NCBI GenBank assembly: GCA_001898465.1 | Contig: MKTX01000007.1 | Span: 372,001 to 436,000, forward strand | DNA: 64,000 nt | DNA from: Sphingobacteriales bacterium 39-19 | GTDB taxonomy: Bacteria > Bacteroidota > Bacteroidia > Chitinophagales > Chitinophagaceae | Direction: 5' to 3' | Shown: positions 17,373 through 26,687 of the stretch, one piece after another | Layout of the letters: each line of letters begins with the position of its first letter | Numbering within the stretch: position 1 is the first letter of the stretch | Made by a program: the position numbers and the translations under genes | Notes under the pieces: generated by a model | The model's database searches: none | Told to the model about the DNA's origin: nothing | What the model saw: only the letters and a program-made list of their open reading frames with translations

Positions 17373-20099
17373 ATGGAATATAATTTTAAGAAAATAGAAA
17401 AACACTGGCAGGAAGATTGGAAATCAAATGACCTGTATAAAGTGAGCAATAACAGCAAACTGCCCAAATGCTATGTACTGGATATGTTTCCTTACCCCAG
17501 TGGAGCCGGTTTACATGTGGGCCATCCCCTGGGTTATATTGCCAGTGATATATACAGCCGGTATAAGAGATTAAAAGGGTTTAATGTACTGCATCCTATG
17601 GGCTTCGATAGTTTTGGATTGCCGGCCGAGCAATATGCTATTGAAACCGGGCAGCACCCGGCAGATACTACCCAAAAAAACATCACTACTTTTAAAAAGC
17701 AACTGGATAAAATTGGTTTTTGTTATGATTGGAGCCGTGAAGTGCAAACCAGCGACCCCTCATATTATAAATGGACGCAATGGCTTTTTTTGAAATTATA
17801 TAACAGCTATTTCTGCAATACACAGCAAAAAGCAAGGCCCATTGAAGATTTAGTGGCCAAATATGAAACAAAAGGTACCGTTCATTTTACAGCCGGGGAA
17901 TGGAAAGCATTTAGCGAAAAAGAAAAATCAGGTTGGTTGATGAAACGCAGGCTGGCATACAGCGCTTATGGTGAAGTGAACTGGTGTGAAGCTTTGGGCA
18001 CCGTGCTGGCTAATGACGAAGTGGTAAATGGAGTAAGTGAACGGGGAGGGTATCCTGTAATTAAGAAAAAAATGCGGCAATGGTATTTGCGAATTACAGC
18101 CTATGCCGATCGTTTACTGGAGGGCTTACATACAGTGAATTTTAGCGATGCTATGAAAGAGATGCAACGCAACTGGATTGGTAAAAGTGAAGGTGCGGAA
18201 ATAGATTTTGAACTGCAGGCTCATCATAAAAAGATAAAAGTTTATACTACCCGGCCCGATACTATTTTTGGTGTAGATTTTATTGTATTGGCACCGGAAC
18301 ATGAATTGGTTACTGAAATTACCACCGCATCGGAATTACCCCGGGTAAAGGCTTATATAGAATATGTGAAAAGCAGGAGCGACCGGGAAAGGCTGGCAGA
18401 AGTAAAACAAGTTACCGGTTGCTTTACAGGTGCTTTTGCTGTAAATCCTTTTTCAAAAAAAAACATACCTGTTTACATTGCAGAATATGTGCTGGCTGGT
18501 TACGGTACCGGCGCCATTATGGCCGTTCCCTGCGGCGATCAGCGTGACTTTGATTTTGCAAATCATTTTCATATTCCCATTACAAATATTATTGGTGAAG
18601 CTTTTAACGGGCGGGAAGCCAATGACACGAAAGAAGCTATTTTAGAAAATAGTGATTTTTTAAATGGTATGCTGATGAAAGAGGCGATTCCTTTTATCAT
18701 TCATAAAATAGAAGAGAGCGGCTTTGGCAAAAGAAAAATAAATTTTAAAATGCGTGACGCAGGCTTTAGCCGCCAGCGCTATTGGGGAGAACCGTTTCCT
18801 ATAAAGTGGATCGATGGGGTACCCATTGCCCTGCCAGAAAATGAACTGCCGGTAACCTTGCCCTATGTAGAAAAATATGGCCCCGGCCCCGAAGGTGAGG
18901 GACCCCTGGCCAACATCACCAAATGGAAAGAAAAGCACATGGAAACCAGCACCATGCCAGGCTATGCCGGCAGTAGCTGGTACTTTTTACGTTATATGGA
19001 TCCGCATAATGAAAATGAATTTTGTAACCGGCAATTTAGCGATTACTGGAACCAGGTAGATGTTTATGTAGGAGGCACTGAACATGCAGTAGGGCATTTG
19101 CTTTACAGCCGTATGTGGACCAAGGTATTGTTTGACCTGGGGCTGATCGGTTTTGAAGAGCCTTTTAAAAAACTGGTGAACCAGGGGATGATACAGGGGA
19201 GTAGTAGGTTTGTTTACCGGGTAAATGGAGAAAATAAATTTGTTTCAGCCGGGTTAAAATCTAATTATGCTTGTGTTCCATTACATGTAGATGTAAATAT
19301 TGTAGATGGTTTAGAATTGGATATTGATGAATTTAGAAAATGCCGGAATGGTGAATTTGCCGATGCCGAATTTATTTTGGAAGCCGGTAAATATATCTGT
19401 GGGGTAGAAGTAGAAAAAATGTCGAAGAGTAAGTATAATACGGTAAATCCCGATGAACTTTGTGATAAATATGGAGCCGATACTTTTAGGATGTATGAAA
19501 TGTTCTTAGGCCCGGTAGAGCAAAGCAAACCCTGGGATACCAAAGGCATAGAAGGGGTACACCGGTTTTTAAGAAAATTATGGCGTTTATTTTTTTATGA
19601 GCAAGAGGGCAAAGTATGGGTTGATGAAAAAGCGACTGACGCAGAATGGAAAGTATTGTATAAAGCTATAAAAAAAATAGACCATGATACCGCTTTATTT
19701 TCTTACAACACGGCAGTAAGTGCATTTATGGTTTGTGTGAATGAATTGACGGAACTGGATTGCCATAAAAAAGAAGTGCTGGAAAAATTACTGATCGTAT
19801 TATCTCCTTATGCACCTCATATTGCCGAAGAACTTTGGCACCAATTGGGTAATCCCGGTTATGTAATTACAGCGCCCTACCCCGGGGTAGAAGAGCAATA
19901 CCTGGTAGAATTAGAAAAAGAATTCCCTATTTCTATCAACGGGAAACTGCGAACAACAATAAAAATGCCTGTATCTATAGAACAAGCCGAGGTAGAGCCC
20001 CTGGTACTTGCGAATGAGGTAGTACAAAAATGGCTGGATGGGAAATTACCCAGGAAAATTATTTATGTAAAAAACAAAATGGTAAATGTGGTGATTTAA
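17373..20099 (+). CDS. leuS: Leucyl-tRNA synthetase
   Basis: DMFPYPSGAGLHVGHPLGYIASDI (HIGH region), KMSKSKYNTVNPDELCDKYGADTFR (KMSKS). Confidence 0.96.
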   Translation: MEYNFKKIEKHWQEDWKSNDLYKVSNNSKLPKCYVLDMFPYPSGAGLHVGHPLGYIASDIYSRYKRLKGFNVLHPMGFDSFGLPAEQYAIETGQHPADTTQKNITTFKKQLDKIGFCYDWSREVQTSDPSYYKWTQWLFLKLYNSYFCNTQQKARPIEDLVAKYETKGTVHFTAGEWKAFSEKEKSGWLMKRRLAYSAYGEVNWCEALGTVLANDEVVNGVSERGGYPVIKKKMRQWYLRITAYADRLLEGLHTVNFSDAMKEMQRNWIGKSEGAEIDFELQAHHKKIKVYTTRPDTIFGVDFIVLAPEHELVTEITTASELPRVKAYIEYVKSRSDRERLAEVKQVTGCFTGAFAVNPFSKKNIPVYIAEYVLAGYGTGAIMAVPCGDQRDFDFANHFHIPITNIIGEAFNGREANDTKEAILENSDFLNGMLMKEAIPFIIHKIEESGFGKRKINFKMRDAGFSRQRYWGEPFPIKWIDGVPIALPENELPVTLPYVEKYGPGPEGEGPLANITKWKEKHMETSTMPGYAGSSWYFLRYMDPHNENEFCNRQFSDYWNQVDVYVGGTEHAVGHLLYSRMWTKVLFDLGLIGFEEPFKKLVNQGMIQGSSRFVYRVNGENKFVSAGLKSNYACVPLHVDVNIVDGLELDIDEFRKCRNGEFADAEFILEAGKYICGVEVEKMSKSKYNTVNPDELCDKYGADTFRMYEMFLGPVEQSKPWDTKGIEGVHRFLRKLWRLFFYEQEGKVWVDEKATDAEWKVLYKAIKKIDHDTALFSYNTAVSAFMVCVNELTELDCHKKEVLEKLLIVLSPYAPHIAEELWHQLGNPGYVITAPYPGVEEQYLVELEKEFPISINGKLRTTIKMPVSIEQAEVEPLVLANEVVQKWLDGKLPRKIIYVKNKMVNVVI

Positions 20100-20138
20100 G
20101 CACGCCTGTTTTACTTTGTATCTTTATAAAAAAAAGAA

Positions 20139-20864
20139 ATGTGGACCCCCGATCTTACTGAAATGCCCATACAGCAGCAATTTAAATTGATGATAAAAAA
20201 ATACGGGCATGACTTTCACCCAATATTTCCATTTGATTCTGCGCATGATAAAATAGGAAGTATTGACCTGAGTGATAAAAATCCTGACTTTACCGAAGCT
20301 ATTTACAGTAACCCTGGTTTGTTTACTGCTTTTATTAATGAACGCAGAAAAGGATTTACATACCTGGCAGGGGGCTATGCCGAAAACCGGTTAATGTATA
20401 GCCGAAGCGAAATTTTTGACCGTAATTTAAGAGACGACAGTATTTGTAATGAACCACGCACTTTACACCTGGGCATAGATATTTGGTGTGATGCAAATAC
20501 GAAATTATTTGCCCCGCTTGCCGGCATGGTGGAAAGTTTTGCATACCATGGGGCAGATGGAGACTATGGAGCAACCATAATTTTGCAACACCAATTAGAA
20601 ACAGTAAATTTTTACAGCCTTTATGGGCATTTGAGCAAAACATCTTTGGAACATATTCGGCTGGGGCAAGTGTTTAGCCGGGGCGAAGCATTTGCTACTA
20701 TTGGCGAAGCCCGGGATAATGGGAACTGGCCGCCCCATTTACATTTGCAGCTTATGTTCGATTTACATAATTATGAAGGAGATTATCCGGGTGTATGTAA
20801 AAAGTCTGAAGCCCCATATTTTTTATCTAATTGCCCCGATCCTGCAGCCATTTTGCAGTGGTGA
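20139..20864 (+). CDS. Peptidoglycan DD-metallopeptidase (M23/LytM) family protein
   Basis: LHLGIDIWCDANTKLFAPLAGMVESFAYHGADGDYGATIILQH...YSLYGHLS...WPPHLHLQLM. Confidence 0.85.
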   Translation: MWTPDLTEMPIQQQFKLMIKKYGHDFHPIFPFDSAHDKIGSIDLSDKNPDFTEAIYSNPGLFTAFINERRKGFTYLAGGYAENRLMYSRSEIFDRNLRDDSICNEPRTLHLGIDIWCDANTKLFAPLAGMVESFAYHGADGDYGATIILQHQLETVNFYSLYGHLSKTSLEHIRLGQVFSRGEAFATIGEARDNGNWPPHLHLQLMFDLHNYEGDYPGVCKKSEAPYFLSNCPDPAAILQW

Positions 20865-21098
20865 AAACAAACTTCATTCCATATTCATACAGGCTGTATA
20901 TACCCATTTTTGATTATTGTTTAGTACATGATGGGGAATTAATTTTGCGTTTTAAATGATCCGTTATGACTCATAAATTTCGCTGGGCAATTGGCTTACT
21001 CTATTGCTTTATACATTTTCCGGGAGATATTTACCAGTTCGTAAAATTTTAATCCATAATCTTAAAACCTTACCGGTTTTAGGGCTCGCAAATAAATA

Positions 21099-22427
21099 TT
21101 ATTTATTTTCTGTTACAAATATCTGTAACGAATCGGCGTTTAATTTTTGGAGCATCCATTTTTTTAATTTATCCTTATCATCATTGGTTAGTTTAGTAGT
21201 AGCATTATAAATTAATACGGTTGCCGGGCGGGAAGAATCAAGGGTGGCGAAGTTTTGCCTGGATACGGAAACCGCATTGATACCCGGGAACAAGATGTGC
21301 ATTTCTGAGAGTATTTCCTTACTGTCAAAAGAATTTTCCAAGCGTTGCTGTTGTAGCAATGCGATTTGCTGGTCTTTTGCACTTAACTCATTATCTTTTT
21401 TATTCACCTCATTCAGTATATCCTTTTTTAAGGAGAGTAAATTATCAGATGAATTTTGCCGTATAATTAATTGGGTATTGTGTAATCCAAAAAATGGTAA
21501 GGTATCATTGAGCCTGGCTTGCTCTTCGGGCGTGTAATATTTTTTTAGGAAGGCCAGCTCCATGCTGCTTGTAGCGGGGGAATAGTTTATTTTTTTATAT
21601 ACCAGTGTATTTCCATTTTGAATAAACATTTTTTCAATAAAAGAATTGGCCAATTCAGTAAACTGCTGTTTTTTATATAACCTAAATGCGAAAAAGGCAC
21701 TCGGCAAAAGGATGGCTACAACAATAAATGTAATACTATATTTTACCATTTTTTGTGCCTTTACATTTATTTGTTTTGAAGGCGGGTATTTCAGGTACTT
21801 AACAATGCCATACGTTGCAATACAAATAAAAACACAATTAATACTATACAGGAACAAAGCGCCTAAAAAAAACTTCCAGTTTCCTGTGGCCAGGCCATAG
21901 CCGGCTGTGCAAAGGGGCGGCATTAATGCGGTGGCAATAGCAACCCCGGGGATGGGATTTCCTTTTTCTACCCGGGTGATGGCAATTACACCAACCAGGC
22001 CACCAAAAAAAGCAATGAGTACATCGTATATATTGGGAGAAGTTCGGGATAATATTTCTGATTGAACCTCTTTAAAAGGGCTTGCATAAAAATAGGTTGT
22101 GGCAACTAGTAAACTTACAATAGTGGCAATAAATAAATTTAAAAGTGATTTTCGTAACAATGAAAAATCAAAAATACCCAATGCAAAACCAGCTCCTACA
22201 ATGGGGCCCATTAAGGGGGAAATGAGCATGGCGCCAATGACGACGGCTGTTGAATTTACATTAAGCCCTATCGAGGCCACAATCACAGCACAGGCCAATA
22301 TCCACAGGTTGGCTCCTCTAAAGGAAATATTATCCCTTACATCTTCTAATGTTTTCTGCCTGTCTTGTTCACCCCTATGAAGGTTAAATAAATTGGTAAT
22401 AAAATTTTTCATAAAAATTTTCAGCAC
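21099..22427 (-). CDS. DUF389 domain-containing membrane protein
   Basis: NSTAVVIGAMLISPLMGPIVGAGFALGIFD; GVAIATALMPPLCTAGYGLATGNW. Confidence 0.87.
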   Translation of the reverse strand: MLKIFMKNFITNLFNLHRGEQDRQKTLEDVRDNISFRGANLWILACAVIVASIGLNVNSTAVVIGAMLISPLMGPIVGAGFALGIFDFSLLRKSLLNLFIATIVSLLVATTYFYASPFKEVQSEILSRTSPNIYDVLIAFFGGLVGVIAITRVEKGNPIPGVAIATALMPPLCTAGYGLATGNWKFFLGALFLYSINCVFICIATYGIVKYLKYPPSKQINVKAQKMVKYSITFIVVAILLPSAFFAFRLYKKQQFTELANSFIEKMFIQNGNTLVYKKINYSPATSSMELAFLKKYYTPEEQARLNDTLPFFGLHNTQLIIRQNSSDNLLSLKKDILNEVNKKDNELSAKDQQIALLQQQRLENSFDSKEILSEMHILFPGINAVSVSRQNFATLDSSRPATVLIYNATTKLTNDDKDKLKKWMLQKLNADSLQIFVTENK

Positions 22428-22587
22428 TTAATTTATCAATGTGAATAGCAGGCTACCATAAATTGAAGGAGCACTCCTGTATTTTGCCATGATGAAGATA
22501 AGCACTAACTTCTTTTCAATAATGAAAAATGATTAATTACCAATCCTGAATTTTAACCCAATGCCGGCATTTAACTTTTAGCTTTCA

Positions 22588-23427
22588 TCAACTGCAGCAA
22601 CCGGGTTCACAACCGCAGGATTTGGGTTTTTCTGCATATACGGTGATACTGAAAATTCCAATATTGCCTTCTTTATATATAGCCAGCTCCCGGGCATTTA
22701 AAATCTTATTTAAAATATCATCGGGAATATGGATGGGTTTTTCTTTTTGGATTGTAATATTTGAAAACCCGTTTTTTTGAATGAGTGAAAGGTACTCATC
22801 TTTTTGAATAGCCCCTGATACGCATCCGGCATACATTTCAGCATCCTTCTTTATATTTTCCGGGAGTTCGCCTTTTAAAACTACATCGGATATGCTAAAA
22901 TGCCCGCCTGGTTTTAGTACCCTGTAAATATCTTTAAATACGGCATCTTTATCTGGTACCAGGTTAAGAACGCAGTTGCTTACAATTACATCAGCCGTGT
23001 TGGCAGATACGGGCATATTTTCAATATCACCCTGCCTGAATTCTACATTACTGTATCCCAGTTTTTGTGCATTCGCTTTTGCTTTTTCAATCATGGCCGG
23101 TGTAAAGTCAATACCAATCACCCGCCCGTCTTCTCCTGCTTCTTTCCTGGCAACAAAGCAATCATTACCGGCACCACTACCCAGGTCTATTACAGTATTT
23201 CCTTTTTCAATTTTTGCATACTGGGTGGGCAATCCACAGCCCAGGCCCAGGTCGGCCTCGGGGTTATACCCTTCTAAAGTGCTGTAATCATCACTCATAA
23301 TATTATATACTTCTGTAGAGCAACCACCGGCTCCGCAACAGGAAGACTGGTTGGTTTCTTTATCCTGCAAAGCAATTTCACTGTATTTTTGCTTTACCAT
23401 TTCCTTAATTTGGTTTGTATTTTCCAT
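22588..23427 (-). CDS. arsM: Arsenite S-adenosylmethyltransferase
   Basis: VIDLGSGAGNDCFVARKEAGEDGRVIGIDFTPAMIEKA...; Cys-rich N terminus (SSCCGAGGCS), C174-type MYAGCVSGA, C-terminal SCGCEPGCCS. Confidence 0.9.
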   Translation of the reverse strand: MENTNQIKEMVKQKYSEIALQDKETNQSSCCGAGGCSTEVYNIMSDDYSTLEGYNPEADLGLGCGLPTQYAKIEKGNTVIDLGSGAGNDCFVARKEAGEDGRVIGIDFTPAMIEKAKANAQKLGYSNVEFRQGDIENMPVSANTADVIVSNCVLNLVPDKDAVFKDIYRVLKPGGHFSISDVVLKGELPENIKKDAEMYAGCVSGAIQKDEYLSLIQKNGFSNITIQKEKPIHIPDDILNKILNARELAIYKEGNIGIFSITVYAEKPKSCGCEPGCCS

Positions 23428-23442
23428 TTTTATTTTATTTAA

Positions 23443-23820
23443 CTAACAACAATTATTTTTCTTTTTAATTTTTAATGACAGGTTTGCAAAATAGTCCTGC
23501 AGCTTGTTCATGGTTTTATCATTGATGCAATAGCAAATGGCATTTCCTTCAATATTGCCTTGTATGAGACCTGCGTTTTTGAGTTCTTTCAGGTGTTGCG
23601 AAATGGTTGGCTGGGCCAGGGGTAATTCATTTACAATATCGCCGCAAATACAAGTATCTACTTTTACAAGGTATTCCATTATTGCGATTCGTGCCGGATG
23701 ACCCAGCGCTTTTGCAATTAAAGCGATTGAATTTTGTTTTGCGGTAAAGTGATCGGTTTTAGTAGCGCCCATTTGTTTAATTATATATTGCAATATTACG
23801 ATGAAGAATTTATACAACAA
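23443..23820 (-). CDS. ArsR family metalloregulator (start probably at internal MGATKTD)
   Basis: VDTCICGDIVNELPLAQPTISQHLKELKNAGLIQG. Confidence 0.9.
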   Translation of the reverse strand: MLYKFFIVILQYIIKQMGATKTDHFTAKQNSIALIAKALGHPARIAIMEYLVKVDTCICGDIVNELPLAQPTISQHLKELKNAGLIQGNIEGNAICYCINDKTMNKLQDYFANLSLKIKKKNNCC

Positions 23821-23906
23821 TTAATTTTCTTACTTTTTTTACAGAAATAATATTGCATCGAGTAATACTTACTGTATAGCAAGTCATTACAGTTTGCCAC
23901 TGAATG

Positions 23907-25574
23907 CTAAGTATCCGCCAGTAAATCAAAGTATTCATCATCTTCATCTTTTCCGCCAAAACCTTTACCAATAGGGCTAACTGTATTCACAAATTCAATA
24001 GATTTTATCCATTTTACTTGTTTATAACCCAATTGATTTTCTACCCTTAGGCGCAGGGGGGCGCCATGTTCGGGCGGCAAGGGTTTATAGTTCATTTCCC
24101 AGGCAAGAATGGCCTGGGGTTTTAAGCAATTATCCAGAGTATTTGATTCATAAAATGTACCGCCAAACAATCCCTCACCAAAAGAATAGAATACAACAGT
24201 GGTAGCCCCGGGCTTCGGTTTTACTAATGCAATAATTTTACGTAAAGAAACGCCGCCCCATTCGGCAATTCCAGACCAACCCTGCACACAATGATGCATT
24301 GTAATATTTTCTTCTTTACCCCATTTCTTTAAATCGTTTAATGATAATTCAACAGGGTTTTCAACCAGGCCTGTAATGGGAAGTTTATAATTTACAAAAT
24401 TTTCCTCTAGGTGATTTTTCCATTCATCAGAAACGGGCATGCTCCCATTCAGCCAGAAATATGATGAAATATCTTTTTTTGTGAACCGTGATTTTGGTTT
24501 CAGCCGGTTGATGCTATAGCGCCACAATGTTCCATTAATTGCCGCCTGCCATTTTTGGATGGTCCTGGGCTTATGCCAGGACGCCCAATGGGCAAAAATA
24601 CAAAACCCGGTAACCAATATAACCAGGGCAAAACCTATATAAATTCCGGTATGACTGTTGCCATCTGTACCCAAGGTTATATGGTTCATATTCCGGGTAA
24701 AACCGGTTAGCATTACCAGCATTACATGAATAATAATAAATCCAGCATAAGCGATTATCACTAAAAAATGGAGGGAACGGGCCCCTTGCCGGTTTCCAAA
24801 TAATTTTGGATACCATTTAAACCGGTTTTCAATGGCAGGCGACATGGCCATACCCGTAAACATAGCCAGGGGAGCTAAAATAAAAACAACAGCAAAATAC
24901 GCCAGTTGCTGTAGTGCATTATACGAATAAAAACCATTGGGTTCGGCTGGCATATGAAATGTGGCATAATGTACAAACACATGCCAGGCATTCGGAAAAA
25001 TTTCCCAGGAAACAGGTACCAGCCGTTTCCATTGCTGGGTATAAAATAATAGAAAAATAAAAATGATTCCGTTTAACAGGAAAAAGGGGATGGTTAAAAA
25101 ATGCCAGGCCCTGGAAATACCGATGGTATTGCGATATCCCGGTGTGGCCCAAAGGGGGCTTATGTAGCGGGCATCCTCTTTTGAAGTCCAATATTTTTTT
25201 GAAGGCGTTTTTAATGGCGTAAAGCGCATCCAGGCTGAACTTGGTTTACAACTGTTGTTCCAGTAAAGCCTGGGGTGATTCATTAAAATTGAAATACCAC
25301 TTCTTATGATCAAGGTTAAAAAAAAGAAATTTACCCAATGGCTTACTCTTACCCAGGCTGGAAAGCCGGAAGGATTTGTATGTCCTGGTGAAGCATTTGA
25401 AACAGCAGGTAATGTGGGTAAACCCTGTACCAAATATTGTAACCAGGCTAGTCCGAACAGGATCAACAATAAAATAATGACAGGGATAATAACATGCGGT
25501 TTTATAGAAATAAAAAAAGACCTGTCTCCCGGTAAATGCACCGCTTTTTGAGTATCTGTAAAATGTGGGGCCAT
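23907..25574 (-). CDS. Fusion: membrane cytochrome b561-like domain + sulfite-oxidase-type molybdopterin domain
   Basis: N-terminal multi-TM with RVSHWVNFFFL; C-terminal ITMHHCVQGWSGIAEWGGVSLRKIIALV and APLRLRVENQLGYKQVKWIKSIEF. Confidence 0.85.
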   Translation of the reverse strand: MAPHFTDTQKAVHLPGDRSFFISIKPHVIIPVIILLLILFGLAWLQYLVQGLPTLPAVSNASPGHTNPSGFPAWVRVSHWVNFFFLTLIIRSGISILMNHPRLYWNNSCKPSSAWMRFTPLKTPSKKYWTSKEDARYISPLWATPGYRNTIGISRAWHFLTIPFFLLNGIIFIFLLFYTQQWKRLVPVSWEIFPNAWHVFVHYATFHMPAEPNGFYSYNALQQLAYFAVVFILAPLAMFTGMAMSPAIENRFKWYPKLFGNRQGARSLHFLVIIAYAGFIIIHVMLVMLTGFTRNMNHITLGTDGNSHTGIYIGFALVILVTGFCIFAHWASWHKPRTIQKWQAAINGTLWRYSINRLKPKSRFTKKDISSYFWLNGSMPVSDEWKNHLEENFVNYKLPITGLVENPVELSLNDLKKWGKEENITMHHCVQGWSGIAEWGGVSLRKIIALVKPKPGATTVVFYSFGEGLFGGTFYESNTLDNCLKPQAILAWEMNYKPLPPEHGAPLRLRVENQLGYKQVKWIKSIEFVNTVSPIGKGFGGKDEDDEYFDLLADT

Positions 25575-25926
25575 GTAATAGCAATTTTATCTATGTATAT
25601 CTTTTAATTTTAACTGGCAGGGACATTCATTGGGAGATTATAAAATTAGGTAAATATATTTAAGTAAATAGGGAAGCTGTAAGAATGATATGATCCCATT
25701 TTTTTTCTTGATTTATAAATTTAACATGTTGGTTAAAAAGGGGATTTCCATTTCGTTTTGTGTAATTATTGAACATATCATTTACTATTTATGCACAAAT
25801 CAAATAATTCATGAAACCTTTACTGGTAAAGGGTTATAACGAACTATAAATAGGTGAATGAATTTATTTTATTTTGTTTGGCACGGTTTCTGAAAATGAA
25901 TATGCTGAAACAAACACTTAGATAAA

Positions 25927-26448
25927 ATGAAGAAGATTATTTTAGCAACTGCCATTGTCTTTTTTGCGACAGGCGTATTTGCACAACAAACAGAAACGGA
26001 AATCACCAGTAGAAATTCATGGTTAAAAGCGGGGTTATCTGCCGGCGTTCCGGTAGGCGATGCCAGTGATTATAGCAATTTTGTTTTGGGATTAGATCTT
26101 AAAGGGCAATTAATGGAAACTCCGCACCTGGGTATTGGATTAACCACCGGGTACAATCATTTCTTTGCTAAAAATGGATATAAAGAATTTGGTACCGTTC
26201 CATTAGGTGCTTTTATAAGGGTATATCCACAAGCAAAAGGATTTTTCATAGGTACCGATTTGGGATATAGTTTTTTAACCAATGCAAATGGAGCCGATGG
26301 CGGATTTTATGTAAAACCACAACTCGGGTATCATAATTATTCATGGAATTATTTTGCCTACTTCAATGGTATTTTCCGGAGTGCCAGTTCGGGTGGAAAT
26401 ATTAACCATGCAGGTATTGGAGCTACATACAATATCCGGTTTAAATAA
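25927..26448 (+). CDS. Outer membrane beta-barrel protein
   Basis: Signal peptide (MKKIILATAIVFFATGVFAQQ), alternating aromatic/Gly beta-strand pattern, terminal ...GIGATYNIRFK. Confidence 0.7.
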   Translation: MKKIILATAIVFFATGVFAQQTETEITSRNSWLKAGLSAGVPVGDASDYSNFVLGLDLKGQLMETPHLGIGLTTGYNHFFAKNGYKEFGTVPLGAFIRVYPQAKGFFIGTDLGYSFLTNANGADGGFYVKPQLGYHNYSWNYFAYFNGIFRSASSGGNINHAGIGATYNIRFK

Positions 26449-26464
26449 TAAATGCATAACAAAA

Positions 26465-26496
26465 AATAGCTTCCTGTTATCAGGAAGCTATTTTCA
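26465..26496 (+). terminator. Intrinsic terminator after the beta-barrel gene
   Basis: AATAGCTTCCTG-TTAT-CAGGAAGCTATTTTC. Confidence 0.65.
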
Positions 26497-26631
26497 TTTA
26501 TAAATATTACCAATCGTATTCATTGTGTATTGATTTAGCCGGATGCTAAAAAATATCTTGGTTTAAAGTTTTGAAATTACCGCAGCCATATGTTTATTTA
26601 ACTATGGCATTTTTAAAATTGCTGGTTGCGC

Positions 26632-26664
26632 AAAAAAAAACACCCCGATAAAAATACCGGGGCG
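26632..26664 (-). terminator. Intrinsic terminator after pckA
   Basis: Minus strand: ACGCCCCGG-tatttttat-CGGGGTGT followed by T-run. Confidence 0.65.
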
Positions 26665-26687
26665 TTTCTTATTGGTTTGTAAAGCGG

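Noticed and set aside
25246-25584. 112-aa minus-strand ORF and the plus ORF 25306..25551
   Set aside because: Both overlap the N-terminal membrane domain of the cytochrome b/molybdopterin fusion in other frames; explained as shadow ORFs.
25817-25832. CCTTTAC-TG-GTAAAGG inverted repeat upstream of the beta-barrel gene
   Set aside because: Seven-bp arms, isolated, no regulator nearby; could be chance in AT-rich DNA.
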